Shown one piece after another: positions 1 through 7,712 of a stretch of 64,000 bases of DNA (positions are counted from its first letter, which is position 1; the number at the start of each line of letters is the position of its first letter). Made by a program: the position numbers and the translations under genes. Source of the DNA: JABSSA01 sp039975755 (GTDB lineage Bacteria; Pseudomonadota; Alphaproteobacteria; Rhodobacterales; Rhodobacteraceae). The DNA lies in contig JBDWGM010000166.1 of assembly GCA_039975755.1 (NCBI GenBank), positions 62,001 through 126,000 of the forward strand. Direction: 5' to 3'. The notes beneath the pieces were generated by a model. That model was not told the origin of the DNA. It made no database searches and saw nothing but the letters and a program-made list of their open reading frames with translations.

Positions 1-79
1 CATCGTGCGACAAGCTAGGGCAGTCGGCTTTGTCCACGGTACAACTGTGTTTTTTGATCCATAACAACGCGAGCCTTTT

Positions 80-1444
80 TTACCCATCCCACAAGGCCGT
101 TTCAGGATGGAATTGCGACCAAGCGAACCAAAACGCCTGATGGCTCCCCAGAGCTTGTCCGGCTGATCCGACCGCGTGCACGCCTCCGGCGGATAGCTCC
201 AATCTCACGTCTTCAAACACAACTTCTTGACCAGCAGCCAGCGCGGCGACAGCGATGGTACGCGGAAAAGCAATCGGTGTTCCATTCGCAGTGATCGCAC
301 CAATGACGTCTTCATGTACTGGCAGTCGCGGGTCAACATCGCCCACAGGAAAGATTGGGCCATTGGCATCACGGGTTTCTCGCAGGTTATAATCGCGCCC
401 CAACGCCAACGCTTCGACCAAGACTGTTGTCTCGGGATAGGTCCTGCGCCAGTTGCCCCAATCTGTTGTAATGATCGTCGCTTGTTCCAGTTTGAGACCA
501 ATTTCGGCCAAAGGCCCTGTCACAGCTTTGCCAAGGAATGTATCGAAAACAGAATGGGTTTTGATATCATACATAACCTTGTTTGACCGGATCAGCAGAC
601 CGGATGTCCGCAGAATAGGTCGCTTTACGCCAGTTGGCATTCGATCTGTAAAGTAGGCCTGAGCAGCTCCACACAATGTGCAGTACGGAATGCCAAGGTC
701 ACGCCCGCCCAACGTATCATTTACCATTTCACGCACTTCCATGATCCGGCGGGGGTAAGCGCGAGCTTCGCCGTTAATCACAACGCCAAAGATGGTGTCG
801 TCGTCTTTAAGCCACGTCGCCTCAGCCGCAGTGCTGACCTCGGGATTGTCAATTGCAGGGATGCAATGGCAGACCTCGTCAGTCGTGCCATAAGGGCGTG
901 CGTCGATGTTCACACCACCCCAATCCACGAGTTGCCAATTGATATCTCCATCGCTGAAGATATGTTCTATGCCGGGAAGATAATTGGCGAAGACCGCGCG
1001 TTTATGGGCAAGATATCCCGGATAGGCAGGCATGTCCCAAGCGATCATTTTGTCGATAATCTCTTCACGCTGACGACCGCTGTCAAAAGAACTGTCTAGG
1101 ATCGTGGCCGCGACACGGGTTAACGCCGCTCTGAATTCTGGCCGCCAAGCAAAACGCTGCATATCTGTGAGGACCCAAACCAGCCGCGGGTCGCGCGTCT
1201 GGGCAATGGTATCAAGGGCCATCGTATCTTCAGGGTTCCATTCAGATTGGTTCACTGAAAAGGTCAGAATATCATCCAAAGCCTCAATCACTGGAGCGGA
1301 TAACGGCCCGTCGGGAATTGTTGGGTGTGTACCAAATTCAGCGATTACATAGTCGGGCAACGCTGCACGGCCTTGCGCCCAAAGCACGCTTGAAGTTAGG
1401 CAAAGCGTAATTGCTGTGACAATGGCGGAAAGGCAACGAAACAT
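80..1444 (-). CDS. DUF3179 domain-containing exported protein
   Basis: A 454-residue protein with an N-terminal signal peptide (hydrophobic stretch about residues 5-22, ending near WAQ), so it should leave the cytoplasm by the Sec route. The DUF3179 core carries GEARAYPRRIM (about 225-235) and the cysteine pair CTLCG (about 255-259). The function of DUF3179 is not established. The start is supported by GGAG five bases before the ATG. A second family member lies at 12406-13773 and shares the RAYP.RIM and YCTLCG motifs but has a twin-arginine signal. An extra CHC motif near residues 192-194 is absent from that paralogue. No operon partner is visible: rpsO upstream ends with its own terminator. 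The family call is secure and the role unknown. Confidence 0.85.
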   Translation of the reverse strand: MFRCLSAIVTAITLCLTSSVLWAQGRAALPDYVIAEFGTHPTIPDGPLSAPVIEALDDILTFSVNQSEWNPEDTMALDTIAQTRDPRLVWVLTDMQRFAWRPEFRAALTRVAATILDSSFDSGRQREEIIDKMIAWDMPAYPGYLAHKRAVFANYLPGIEHIFSDGDINWQLVDWGGVNIDARPYGTTDEVCHCIPAIDNPEVSTAAEATWLKDDDTIFGVVINGEARAYPRRIMEVREMVNDTLGGRDLGIPYCTLCGAAQAYFTDRMPTGVKRPILRTSGLLIRSNKVMYDIKTHSVFDTFLGKAVTGPLAEIGLKLEQATIITTDWGNWRRTYPETTVLVEALALGRDYNLRETRDANGPIFPVGDVDPRLPVHEDVIGAITANGTPIAFPRTIAVAALAAGQEVVFEDVRLELSAGGVHAVGSAGQALGSHQAFWFAWSQFHPETALWDG

Positions 1445-1583
1445 AGTGTCTCCAGTAACTTCAGATTATGCAGCAGAACCTACGCTGATAAAACTGAACG
1501 ATGGCTTCACGATTGCATCAGGCTTGGATGCGCTTGTTGTTCGGGCGGTCCTTGGTTCCAAAAAACCTGGCGATGGGTAGACA

Positions 1584-1611
1584 CAAAAAAGCCCGCCTAA
1601 AACCGGCGGGC
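1584..1611 (-). terminator. Rho-independent terminator of rpsO
   Basis: Perfect 7-bp stem (GCCCGCC/GGCGGGC) with a 7-base loop, followed on the minus strand by six T residues. It lies about 70 bases after the rpsO stop codon and separates rpsO from the DUF3179 gene. Confidence 0.85.
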
Positions 1612-1682
1612 GTTTTCGTTCTTTGCTGTGACCGTTCCGAAATCAACCAGAAAACCGGACTTTTCCCGAACGGTTGATCCGC

Positions 1683-1952
1683 TTAACGGCGGATGCCGAG
1701 GCGTTTGATCAGGTCTTGGTAGCGCGCTTCATCTTTGCCTTTGGTGTAATCCAAAAGCTTACGACGCAGAGCAACCATTTTCAGCAGGCCGCGACGGCCG
1801 TGGTTGTCTTTTTTGTGCGTCTTGAAGTGTTCGGTCAGCGTCGTGATGCGTGACGTCAGGATGGCAACCTGTACTTCGGGCGAACCTGTGTCGCCTTCTT
1901 TGATTGCGAATTCCTTCATCAAGCGTTGCTTTTCTTCAGCAGTAATCGACAT
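1683..1952 (-). CDS. rpsO: 30S ribosomal protein S15
   Basis: An 89-residue protein, the usual length for S15, starting MSITAEEK and ending LGIRR, with the conserved GSPEVQVA segment near residue 23 and the HGRRGLL region. S15 binds 16S rRNA in the platform of the small subunit. A longer reading frame continues upstream, but AAAGGAGA placed five bases before this ATG fixes the start. Many alphaproteobacteria have truB, rpsO and pnp in a row. Here rpsO stands alone with its own terminator, truB is about 3.6 kb upstream with accessory genes in between, and pnp does not follow. Confidence 0.97.
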   Translation of the reverse strand: MSITAEEKQRLMKEFAIKEGDTGSPEVQVAILTSRITTLTEHFKTHKKDNHGRRGLLKMVALRRKLLDYTKGKDEARYQDLIKRLGIRR

Positions 1953-2086
1953 CGGGGTCTCCTTTCGGATCAGAGTGAAACGCGAACGGCCGGGATGTCG
2001 TCCAGCGCGCCGCAAGAGAAATCCCCGAATGACCGGGGATGCGCGCGTATAGGAGATTCGTTGATCTTTGGGAAGAGGTGTTTCGG

Positions 2087-3073
2087 TTAAACCGGAGCAA
2101 AACCCATAGATTGTGCGACCGCCAGTGGCATTAAGGTGATGTCATCGATGTTTAGTTGGCTGCCCTGCACTGTGGCGACGGCGATACCATCCAGCAGAAC
2201 CTGCGTTGCTTCATCGTCGTCGGGGTCGATTTCTACAGAAATTTCGGGTGCTGTTGCACCGCCTTCTTCATACACCAAGACCAAACCGTCGCTTTCAGAA
2301 TCGTAGTCGGAAATTTGTGCGCCTTGTCCGGAATTGAACCAATCGCCCAATACAAACGTGTCCCTACCTTCTCCGCCGGAAGCGATGTCACCCTTGCCCG
2401 CGATAATCACGTCATCGCCGCCGCCACCATTCAGGAAATCACCTTCGTCCAAGTCTTGTTTTGATAGGTCCGTATCGATGCCGGATAACGTGTCGTTTCC
2501 CCATCCGCCAAACAGGACATCCGAACCTTGGCCACCGGAAAGCTGGTCATTGCCTAACCCGCCCTGAATAGCGTCATCACCAGATTGGCCATCAATGACA
2601 TCGTTGCCCGCAGACCCCTGCAATGCGTCATCGCCCGCGCCACCAAACAATGTGTCGTCGTCATTCTGCCCAATCAAAACATCGTCCCCATCTTCACCAA
2701 ATAAGGCGTCCGCGCCACCGCCACCATTCAGAGTGTCGTTCCCTACGCCGCCAACCAAGATGTCATCACCATCCATGCCATGCAATGCGTCATCCCCAGC
2801 ATCACCCAACAGTGAATCGTTGCCGTTCATGCCACCGATTTCATCGTCGCCGTCGGCCGCATTAATTAAGTCGTTATCATCTGTGCCAACAAGAATGTCA
2901 TCGCCATCACTGGCATCCACTGAAAGGCCTGGAATGTCGAGAGAAGCCAAAGTGGTACCAGTAGAATCGGTTTCGAACTCGTCTTCATTTTCCTCTTCAG
3001 ACGTATCGGTGAAATCGACCATGCCGACAGATCCGACAGCCATAATGCCCAAGAGGCTTGCCAACCACAGCAT
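2087..3073 (-). CDS. RTX-type calcium-binding repeat protein
   Basis: A 328-residue acidic protein. It begins MLWLASLLGIMAVGSVG, a short hydrophobic segment that could act as a membrane anchor or signal, followed by an acidic linker and then about a dozen glycine/aspartate nonapeptide repeats of the GGxGxDxLx type (for example GGAGDD, GGVGNDTLNGG) across roughly residues 55-210. Such repeats form a calcium-binding parallel beta-roll in proteins secreted by type I systems. The C-terminal 100 residues contain no enzyme domain I recognise. AAGGA six bases before the chosen ATG supports the start over a frame 15 codons longer. No type I secretion genes are adjacent. Surface or extracellular location is inferred. 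Confidence 0.8.
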   Translation of the reverse strand: MLWLASLLGIMAVGSVGMVDFTDTSEEENEDEFETDSTGTTLASLDIPGLSVDASDGDDILVGTDDNDLINAADGDDEIGGMNGNDSLLGDAGDDALHGMDGDDILVGGVGNDTLNGGGGADALFGEDGDDVLIGQNDDDTLFGGAGDDALQGSAGNDVIDGQSGDDAIQGGLGNDQLSGGQGSDVLFGGWGNDTLSGIDTDLSKQDLDEGDFLNGGGGDDVIIAGKGDIASGGEGRDTFVLGDWFNSGQGAQISDYDSESDGLVLVYEEGGATAPEISVEIDPDDDEATQVLLDGIAVATVQGSQLNIDDITLMPLAVAQSMGFAPV

Positions 3074-3202
3074 ATCTGGTCCTTCACAACGATAAAATTC
3101 GCGATCGGGTTCAGCCACGTTGAAGGAGTTAAAGCAAAGCCAATCGATTCCATTAGTTAACCAAGCCTTCTAGGCAGAAGACGTTAACGAAAAGGAAAGA
3201 TT

Positions 3203-3718
3203 TCAGATCGGTTGGGCCCAAGGTTCTGGTTTTTGGACATAGGGCAAGTATAGCGGATGGCGTGGGTGCCCCGCTTTGCTGAGGCCAAGGTGAAAGACGG
3301 GGCGGTCACACTGGGCCAGCAGTTTGGCGACGGCCTCACCTCTGGCCAGATGCTCACCATGCGTGCCCCAGGCGGCAATCACATCATTCGCCCAATGGGC
3401 CCGTTCTTGAATGGTCTCGTCATTGGCAGGCCCAATAGGATCAGGCGCGGCGCGCATCGCTTTGGGGTCTGTGTCGCGCCATGCAAAGATGTTGGTGACA
3501 GCAAAGCCACCATATCCCAGCGTCCGCGCGCGCCGTTCGCACCTTTCCACGGTCGGATCGTTTTGTACTTCGGTCGCGGTTGAGGGGTTTAACATGATGA
3601 AATTGACACGGGTGCCCGAGGGTTCCCAGACACGGGTCAAGCTGTAGCGGTATCTTTCACAGTCCGAATAAACGGCAGTGGATGGTGCGTCGCCTTTGAC
3701 GTGAGTTCGCGTAATCAT
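3203..3718 (-). CDS. DUF1643 domain-containing protein
   Basis: About 171 residues with the DUF1643 signature: YRYSLTRVWEP, the IMLNPSTA segment, DPTVERCERRA, and VTNIFAWRDTDP. The family is widespread in bacteria and phage, and its biochemical function is unknown. The MITRTHVKGD start is chosen by similarity to the usual N-terminus of the family in roseobacters. Two in-frame ATGs lie 4 and 12 codons upstream, and none has a convincing Shine-Dalgarno site. It is a single gene on the minus strand, between the RTX protein and the yjhX/GNAT pair. Confidence 0.75.
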   Translation of the reverse strand: MITRTHVKGDAPSTAVYSDCERYRYSLTRVWEPSGTRVNFIMLNPSTATEVQNDPTVERCERRARTLGYGGFAVTNIFAWRDTDPKAMRAAPDPIGPANDETIQERAHWANDVIAAWGTHGEHLARGEAVAKLLAQCDRPVFHLGLSKAGHPRHPLYLPYVQKPEPWAQPI

Positions 3719-3782
3719 GATGCATTTCATGCCTGTGCAGGACGGCAACAGCAATGTCTAATTCTGACGCTCGGCCAAAGAG

Positions 3783-3813
3783 CCTCGCCCCAATTTGTGA
3801 GGGGCGAGGTTTT
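3783..3813 (-). terminator. Hairpin, probable terminator after the yjhX/GNAT pair
   Basis: Perfect 9-bp stem (CCTCGCCCC/GGGGCGAGG) with a 9-base loop, a few bases beyond the GNAT stop codon. The T-rich side lies on the plus strand (TTTT); the minus strand continues CTCTTTGG. It is therefore a weak intrinsic terminator for the minus-strand genes, or a stabilising hairpin. Confidence 0.5.
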
Positions 3814-3821
3814 GAACTGGA

Positions 3822-4289
3822 TTAGGTCAGCTTTTTTCGAAAGATGATTTTGTCATCTCCGTCTGACCAATAGTCGCGAATGCAGCCTTCTTGTTCATAC
3901 CCAACCGAAGTGTAGAACCCGCGCGCTTGAGCAAAGCCCGGTGTCCCAGATGTTTCGACAATCAGGATGCGTTGCTGCATCAGGCTGAGACGGTCTTCGA
4001 GAGCGCCAACCAGCGCAGATCCAACGCCTTTGCCTTGCTGATCAGGCAACACTGCCAAAGCCAGCATGTTCCACACATTTTCCGCCATGTGTTCGGGCGC
4101 GGCATAACACATCCCAACCAAGGTTTTGGCGTCAAAACAAGACAACCAAATCCCTGTGGCTGGATCCGCGATGACATCCTCAAGCATGGGGGGTAGTAAT
4201 TCAGGCGGAAACAAACCGGTTTGTTCGATGATGACCTGAAGGGCCGGTATGTCGGCGCGTTCAGCCGATTGGATGGTCAGTTTCTTCAT
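3822..4289 (-). CDS. GNAT family N-acetyltransferase, YjhQ-like partner of yjhX
   Basis: A 155-residue single-domain GNAT protein. The acetyl-CoA binding motif A is visible as LALAVLPDQQGKGVGSALV around residues 80-97, followed by a GFAQARGFYTSVGY segment typical of the C-terminal half of the fold. It starts 13 bases after the stop of the yjhX-like gene, so the two are almost certainly co-transcribed. In E. coli the yjhX (topAI) toxin is paired with yjhQ, also a GNAT-family protein, which acts as antitoxin. The shared architecture suggests the same role here, but the sequence does not prove it, and it could acetylate a small molecule or another protein. Start chosen at MKKLTIQS, because a longer frame overlaps the upstream gene. 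Confidence 0.8.
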   Translation of the reverse strand: MKKLTIQSAERADIPALQVIIEQTGLFPPELLPPMLEDVIADPATGIWLSCFDAKTLVGMCYAAPEHMAENVWNMLALAVLPDQQGKGVGSALVGALEDRLSLMQQRILIVETSGTPGFAQARGFYTSVGYEQEGCIRDYWSDGDDKIIFRKKLT

Positions 4290-4302
4290 TGTTTGGTGTA
4301 TC

Positions 4303-4560
4303 CTATCTGTTGTCCAATTGCGCACGCACTGCAAGCAGGCCAATTCGGGTGATCTGATAAGGATCCCCGTTTTTTGACCGGATAAAGCGGAGCTTTTTGA
4401 GACGCTTAAAGATGATGTCCGTGCAGTCCGTCAGCACGTGACCGTCGCGGGTAAAGCACGTGATGTGGTCTATTTTGCCGTTTTTAGCGCGTGCGAAATG
4501 GATCGACCCACCTTGCGCCAAAACGTGCAAAACACGTTTTTCGTGTTTTGAGATGTTCAC
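4303..4560 (-). CDS. YjhX/TopAI family toxin-like protein (UPF0386)
   Basis: An 85-residue basic protein closely resembling E. coli YjhX (TopAI) across its length: it starts MNISKHEKRVLHVLAQGG, has the central DCT..F..LK..(R/K)FI(R/K)S.NG.PY element, and ends VRAQLDNR, compared with VRAQPDNR in E. coli. The E. coli protein binds topoisomerase I and inhibits it. The predicted fold is winged-helix-like. It is first of a two-gene unit with a GNAT protein 13 bases downstream, the same partner type as E. coli yjhQ, although in that system the antitoxin has been studied in few species. Family assignment is strong; toxicity and target in this organism are inferred. Confidence 0.85.
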   Translation of the reverse strand: MNISKHEKRVLHVLAQGGSIHFARAKNGKIDHITCFTRDGHVLTDCTDIIFKRLKKLRFIRSKNGDPYQITRIGLLAVRAQLDNR

Positions 4561-4846
4561 TAGATTTCTCTGAAACTGATGTTCGCAACATTAGACCGCC
4601 CGGCAGCGCGCGGGTGGTTCGTTTCGTTGAAAAGAGTCCGATCGTGCGGACCCTAGAACTGGGCCTCAAGGCTGAACATAAAGTCTCCGATTGGCGTGCG
4701 ATTGCACGCCTAGTGGATGGATATAGCGGGATGCGAAGTCCGTCAATAATCCAGGCCATGGGCCAAACGAAATTGACCGCGCCTTTTGGGGAAGGCGCGG
4801 CCGGTCGGTGTAGTGAGTGGTGGTGGTATTTTAAGAAGGGGCGTTG

Positions 4847-5341
4847 TTATTCCGCGGGCACCATCGATGGTGCGCGAAGGTTCAAAACGGCCCCACGTGT
4901 TTCCATGATCCAAGCGGCCACGATGGCGTAGACAATGTGGCCCCAGAGAGCGACCCAAGTGATACCGGTCCATCCCAGGAATGGTTTGTTACCGGTGACC
5001 AGATGCGCCATGACATAAAGGGCGAACACCCAAAGAACGACGCCATAGGCGATGGCTGTGCCGATCCAAGGCATGCGTGGCATGACCATCTGCTGAATTG
5101 GGCGTGCGACGGCAAAATATCCAAGCGCGTAGAACACCAACCCGGTCATTATGTGTACCAAATGCGCGGCACCTGATGGGTTTGCGCCGAATACGGTTTT
5201 TAACGTTGATCCAGCAAGGCCAACGGGGGCAAGGCGGGCATAACCAAGGAGGGGCGAAAGCGCTTGGCCGAAAAGATCGAAGGCGACAAGTCCGAATGCG
5301 CCGGCTGTGAGGATTGTTCCGGCTGTGCGTGTAATAGTCAT
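4847..5341 (-). CDS. Conserved integral membrane protein, function unknown
   Basis: A 164-residue protein with four likely membrane helices (roughly residues 8-30, 60-80, 93-118 and 124-146), rich in Gly and Ala, with a short polar C-terminus. I do not recognise a catalytic motif or a named family. GAGGG seven bases before the ATG supports the start. The upstream region contains two copies of a 15-base direct repeat that might be regulatory. A strong hairpin about 40-70 bases beyond the stop codon (arms CCGCGCCTT/AAGGCGCGG near 4778-4801) has no T-run. The remaining space up to 4560 shows no further gene. Confidence 0.7.
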   Translation of the reverse strand: MTITRTAGTILTAGAFGLVAFDLFGQALSPLLGYARLAPVGLAGSTLKTVFGANPSGAAHLVHIMTGLVFYALGYFAVARPIQQMVMPRMPWIGTAIAYGVVLWVFALYVMAHLVTGNKPFLGWTGITWVALWGHIVYAIVAAWIMETRGAVLNLRAPSMVPAE

Positions 5342-5435
5342 TTTGTTTCCCTCATTGTTCTGTTGGAAAACATATGTCGCTTATGCCCCCAAGTTGTCAG
5401 GGGGGCTCACAGGCACCTGATCGACTGAAAGAAAT

Positions 5436-5544
5436 TTCTGTAACAATTGGCCTTTGACGCGGCGTCCACAATAACGCGCGTGTGAGGTTAGCGCTTGCAT
5501 CTGACACACGACGCGCCGGGTATTTCCGGTTCTGTAACAATTGG
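5436..5544. repeat. Two direct copies of TTCTGTAACAATTGG
   Basis: The identical 15-mer occurs at 5436-5450 and 5530-5544, start to start 94 bases apart, between the end of truB and the membrane protein gene at 4847-5341. Both copies lie upstream of that gene in its promoter region. They could be binding sites of one regulator, but no known consensus was matched. Confidence 0.55.
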
Positions 5545-5574
5545 ACCGAAAGAAGGCAGGAATCGCAGGGTGGA

Positions 5575-6480
5575 TTACAAGTTAAACACCCTGCTGGGGT
5601 GCAATTCACCGGCTTTGTAACGCCCGACTGCAACGGGTTTGCCTTGGTATGATGCCCAAGCTTCTTCGCCAAACTCAACATCACTGGCAATGACCATGCC
5701 TGGATTGCCGTTCAACAGGCGTACATTGCCTTGATCCGTTGTTTTGACCTCGGGCAGCTCAGAAAGACCTTCCGCAAGGGGGCGCAAATAGGTGTCCAAT
5801 TCGGGGGATTGTGCCATTTGTTCAATTTGCTCGATTGTCAGGCCGTCTGTTGCATCGAACGGACCGGACCAGACACGGCGCAATACTTTGACATGGCCGT
5901 AACATCCCAATGCCTGCCCAAGATCACGCGCGATTGAGCGGACGTAGCCGCCCTTACCGCAGATCATTTCCAGCGTGGCGTGATCGGCGTCAGGTCGATC
6001 AACCAAGATGAGTTCTTCAACCCAAAGCGGGCGGGCTTGGATTTGAACGTCTTCCCCATCGCGGGCCAGTTTATAGGCGCGTTGACCGTCGATTTTAACG
6101 GCTGAGAACTTTGGGGGAACTTGCTGGATGTCACCGACGAACTGGTTCAATTCCGCCTTTATCGCCTCATCATCAGGGCGCAGGTCGCTGCTGGTGATAA
6201 CTTCACCTTCAGCGTCATCTGTATTTGTGGCCTGTCCCAACCGGACAGTGAACGTATACGCCTTGAGCGCGTCAGTGATATAGGGCACCGTTTTGGTGGC
6301 CTCACCCAATGCGATGGCAAGAACCCCGGTGGCGTCAGGGTCCAGAGTTCCAGCATGACCCGCTTTCTTTGCCTGAAGGGCCCAACGGACCTTGTTGACA
6401 ACAGCGGTTGATGTCCACCCGGCGGGTTTGTCGACGATCAACCAACCAGATATGTCACGACCCTTGCGTGCGCGTCCCAT
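5575..6480 (-). CDS. truB: tRNA pseudouridine(55) synthase TruB
   Basis: A 301-residue TruB that converts U55 of the tRNA T-loop to pseudouridine. The N-terminus has GWLIVDKPAGWTSTAVV and the catalytic-loop motif GHAGTLDPDATGVLAIALGEATK, with the catalytic aspartate in TLDPDATG near residue 48. The YAFTVRLG-type strand appears as AYTFTVRLG, and the RSIARDLG motif is near residue 185. Length is normal for the short alphaproteobacterial form. It is downstream of rbfA on the same strand, separated by a phosphodiester glycosidase gene, and all three could be one transcript. Confidence 0.96.
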   Translation of the reverse strand: MGRARKGRDISGWLIVDKPAGWTSTAVVNKVRWALQAKKAGHAGTLDPDATGVLAIALGEATKTVPYITDALKAYTFTVRLGQATNTDDAEGEVITSSDLRPDDEAIKAELNQFVGDIQQVPPKFSAVKIDGQRAYKLARDGEDVQIQARPLWVEELILVDRPDADHATLEMICGKGGYVRSIARDLGQALGCYGHVKVLRRVWSGPFDATDGLTIEQIEQMAQSPELDTYLRPLAEGLSELPEVKTTDQGNVRLLNGNPGMVIASDVEFGEEAWASYQGKPVAVGRYKAGELHPSRVFNL

Positions 6481-6532
6481 GAATACCTCGTAGATGGTAA
6501 GGCGCGCGGCCTATCCCAGACCGCGCGATGTG

Positions 6533-7267
6533 TCAATTCAGGGCTTCGACGGTGCCAATGATTGGACCCAAACGAAACCCTGGATCAGAACGATCAAGGT
6601 CAGGCGCATGCAGACGCGAAACATTCCCATCAAAATACAACGCTTGATCGATGTTTAGGTGATCGCGATACAATCTGCCAAAGGCATGAAAATTCACTGG
6701 GCGGCGGGATATTGCAAAGATTGCGGTTTTTCCGTCTGCAGAAGTCCCGACACCATTGCGGATAAAACGCGAATCCGAGTCGACCAAAAAGCGGGGATGC
6801 AACGCACCGTCTATGACCAGCATCGGCCCAGATTGCGTGGCGTATTCACAGGTTGGGGCATCGTCGACAAAGCGCAATGTTTCGAAAACATCTGCGCGAC
6901 CGGGACGTAAACAAAAAACTCCGTTTGGAAGCAGGCCGAAATTTCCGGGCCCAGCATTTGGAATGACCCGCATCAATTCCTGACCTGCCTCGACATAATG
7001 GCCAACCGGAGCGCGGTCGTCGTGATACATGCCAGCGTTCATCGCGAAGCCAAGACGTTGGTTTGCTTTTTCCAGCACATGGTTGATCGAGGAAAAATGC
7101 CCATACACATCCCCCGCATCATCATACAGAAACAAACGAAGTTGTTCAGAGGTCAGATCAACCGTGCAAACGGTGTATGGTGCGTCGTCAAATTCAATAT
7201 TCTCGCATTCTGCGGCCTGCGCAGCCTGTGTGCAAAACACAAGCAAGATCGCTAGAACATACTTCAT
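6533..7267 (-). CDS. Phosphodiester glycosidase family protein (DUF2233/NAGPA-like)
   Basis: A 244-residue exported protein with a clear signal peptide (about residues 1-18, cleavage after AQAAQA) and the DUF2233 fold of the NAGPA family: FAMNAGMY near residue 75, SGPMLVIDG near 148, and YFDGNVSRL near the C-terminus. Characterised members remove GlcNAc from phosphodiesters; the substrate here is unknown, and a cell-envelope glycan or exopolysaccharide is only a guess. Its ATG overlaps the rbfA stop (ATGA), so it is translationally coupled to rbfA. That makes an exported hydrolase part of a ribosome-maturation and tRNA-modification transcription unit. Confidence 0.82.
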   Translation of the reverse strand: MKYVLAILLVFCTQAAQAAECENIEFDDAPYTVCTVDLTSEQLRLFLYDDAGDVYGHFSSINHVLEKANQRLGFAMNAGMYHDDRAPVGHYVEAGQELMRVIPNAGPGNFGLLPNGVFCLRPGRADVFETLRFVDDAPTCEYATQSGPMLVIDGALHPRFLVDSDSRFIRNGVGTSADGKTAIFAISRRPVNFHAFGRLYRDHLNIDQALYFDGNVSRLHAPDLDRSDPGFRLGPIIGTVEALN

Positions 7268-7659
7268 TCTTCGATATCCTTACGCACCACGTCCTGAGAA
7301 AACATAGCACGGGTGTTATCGAGTTGGTCAAATGTTTCATCTACACGAAACCGTAAGTCTGGCGAAAACTTGAGCCCAACTTTCTTGCCGATATGACGCC
7401 GAAGTTCTGATTTATTCCGCGCCAGATATTCGATGGCTTCTTCGCGGCCTTGCCCGCCAAGGGGCAAAACATAGGCTGTCGCAATCTTTAAATCGGGAGA
7501 TGTTCGGACTTCGCCAACTGTGATCGACATCCGGTTCAATTCGGGGTCATGTATGTCGCCGCGTGCCAACACCTCGGACAAGGTGCGACGGATGAGTTCG
7601 CCTACGCGCAATTGGCGCTGCGAAGGGCCGGGGCCATCATGGAACTTGTTCTTTGCCAT
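7264..7659 (-). CDS. rbfA: 30S ribosome-binding factor A
   Basis: A 131-residue RbfA, a KH-fold factor needed for late 30S maturation and 16S 5' end processing. Characteristic segments are QRQLRVGELIRRTLSEVL, the SPDLKIATAYV strand, and LRFRVDETFDQ near the C-terminus. The ATG at 7659 is preferred to an ATG three codons earlier; neither has a strong ribosome-binding site. Its stop overlaps the start of the glycosidase gene. It is divergent from dapB, with only 53 bases between the two starts, so both promoters must lie in or overlap that short space. Confidence 0.94.
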   Translation of the reverse strand: MAKNKFHDGPGPSQRQLRVGELIRRTLSEVLARGDIHDPELNRMSITVGEVRTSPDLKIATAYVLPLGGQGREEAIEYLARNKSELRRHIGKKVGLKFSPDLRFRVDETFDQLDNTRAMFSQDVVRKDIEE

Positions 7660-7712
7660 AAGCACCATCTAAGAGGTTGATAAGACTTTGCCAAGCGACG
7701 GAAGGAACTGAA

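Noticed and set aside
2595..3095. Long plus-strand frame rich in Pro and Ser opposite the RTX-repeat gene
   Set aside because: Its repeated Pro/Ser codons are the complement of the Gly/Asp repeat codons of the minus-strand RTX gene.
4776..4808. Hairpin CCGCGCCTT/AAGGCGCGG as a terminator of the 4847-5341 gene
   Set aside because: No T-run follows on the minus strand; mentioned only as a hairpin.
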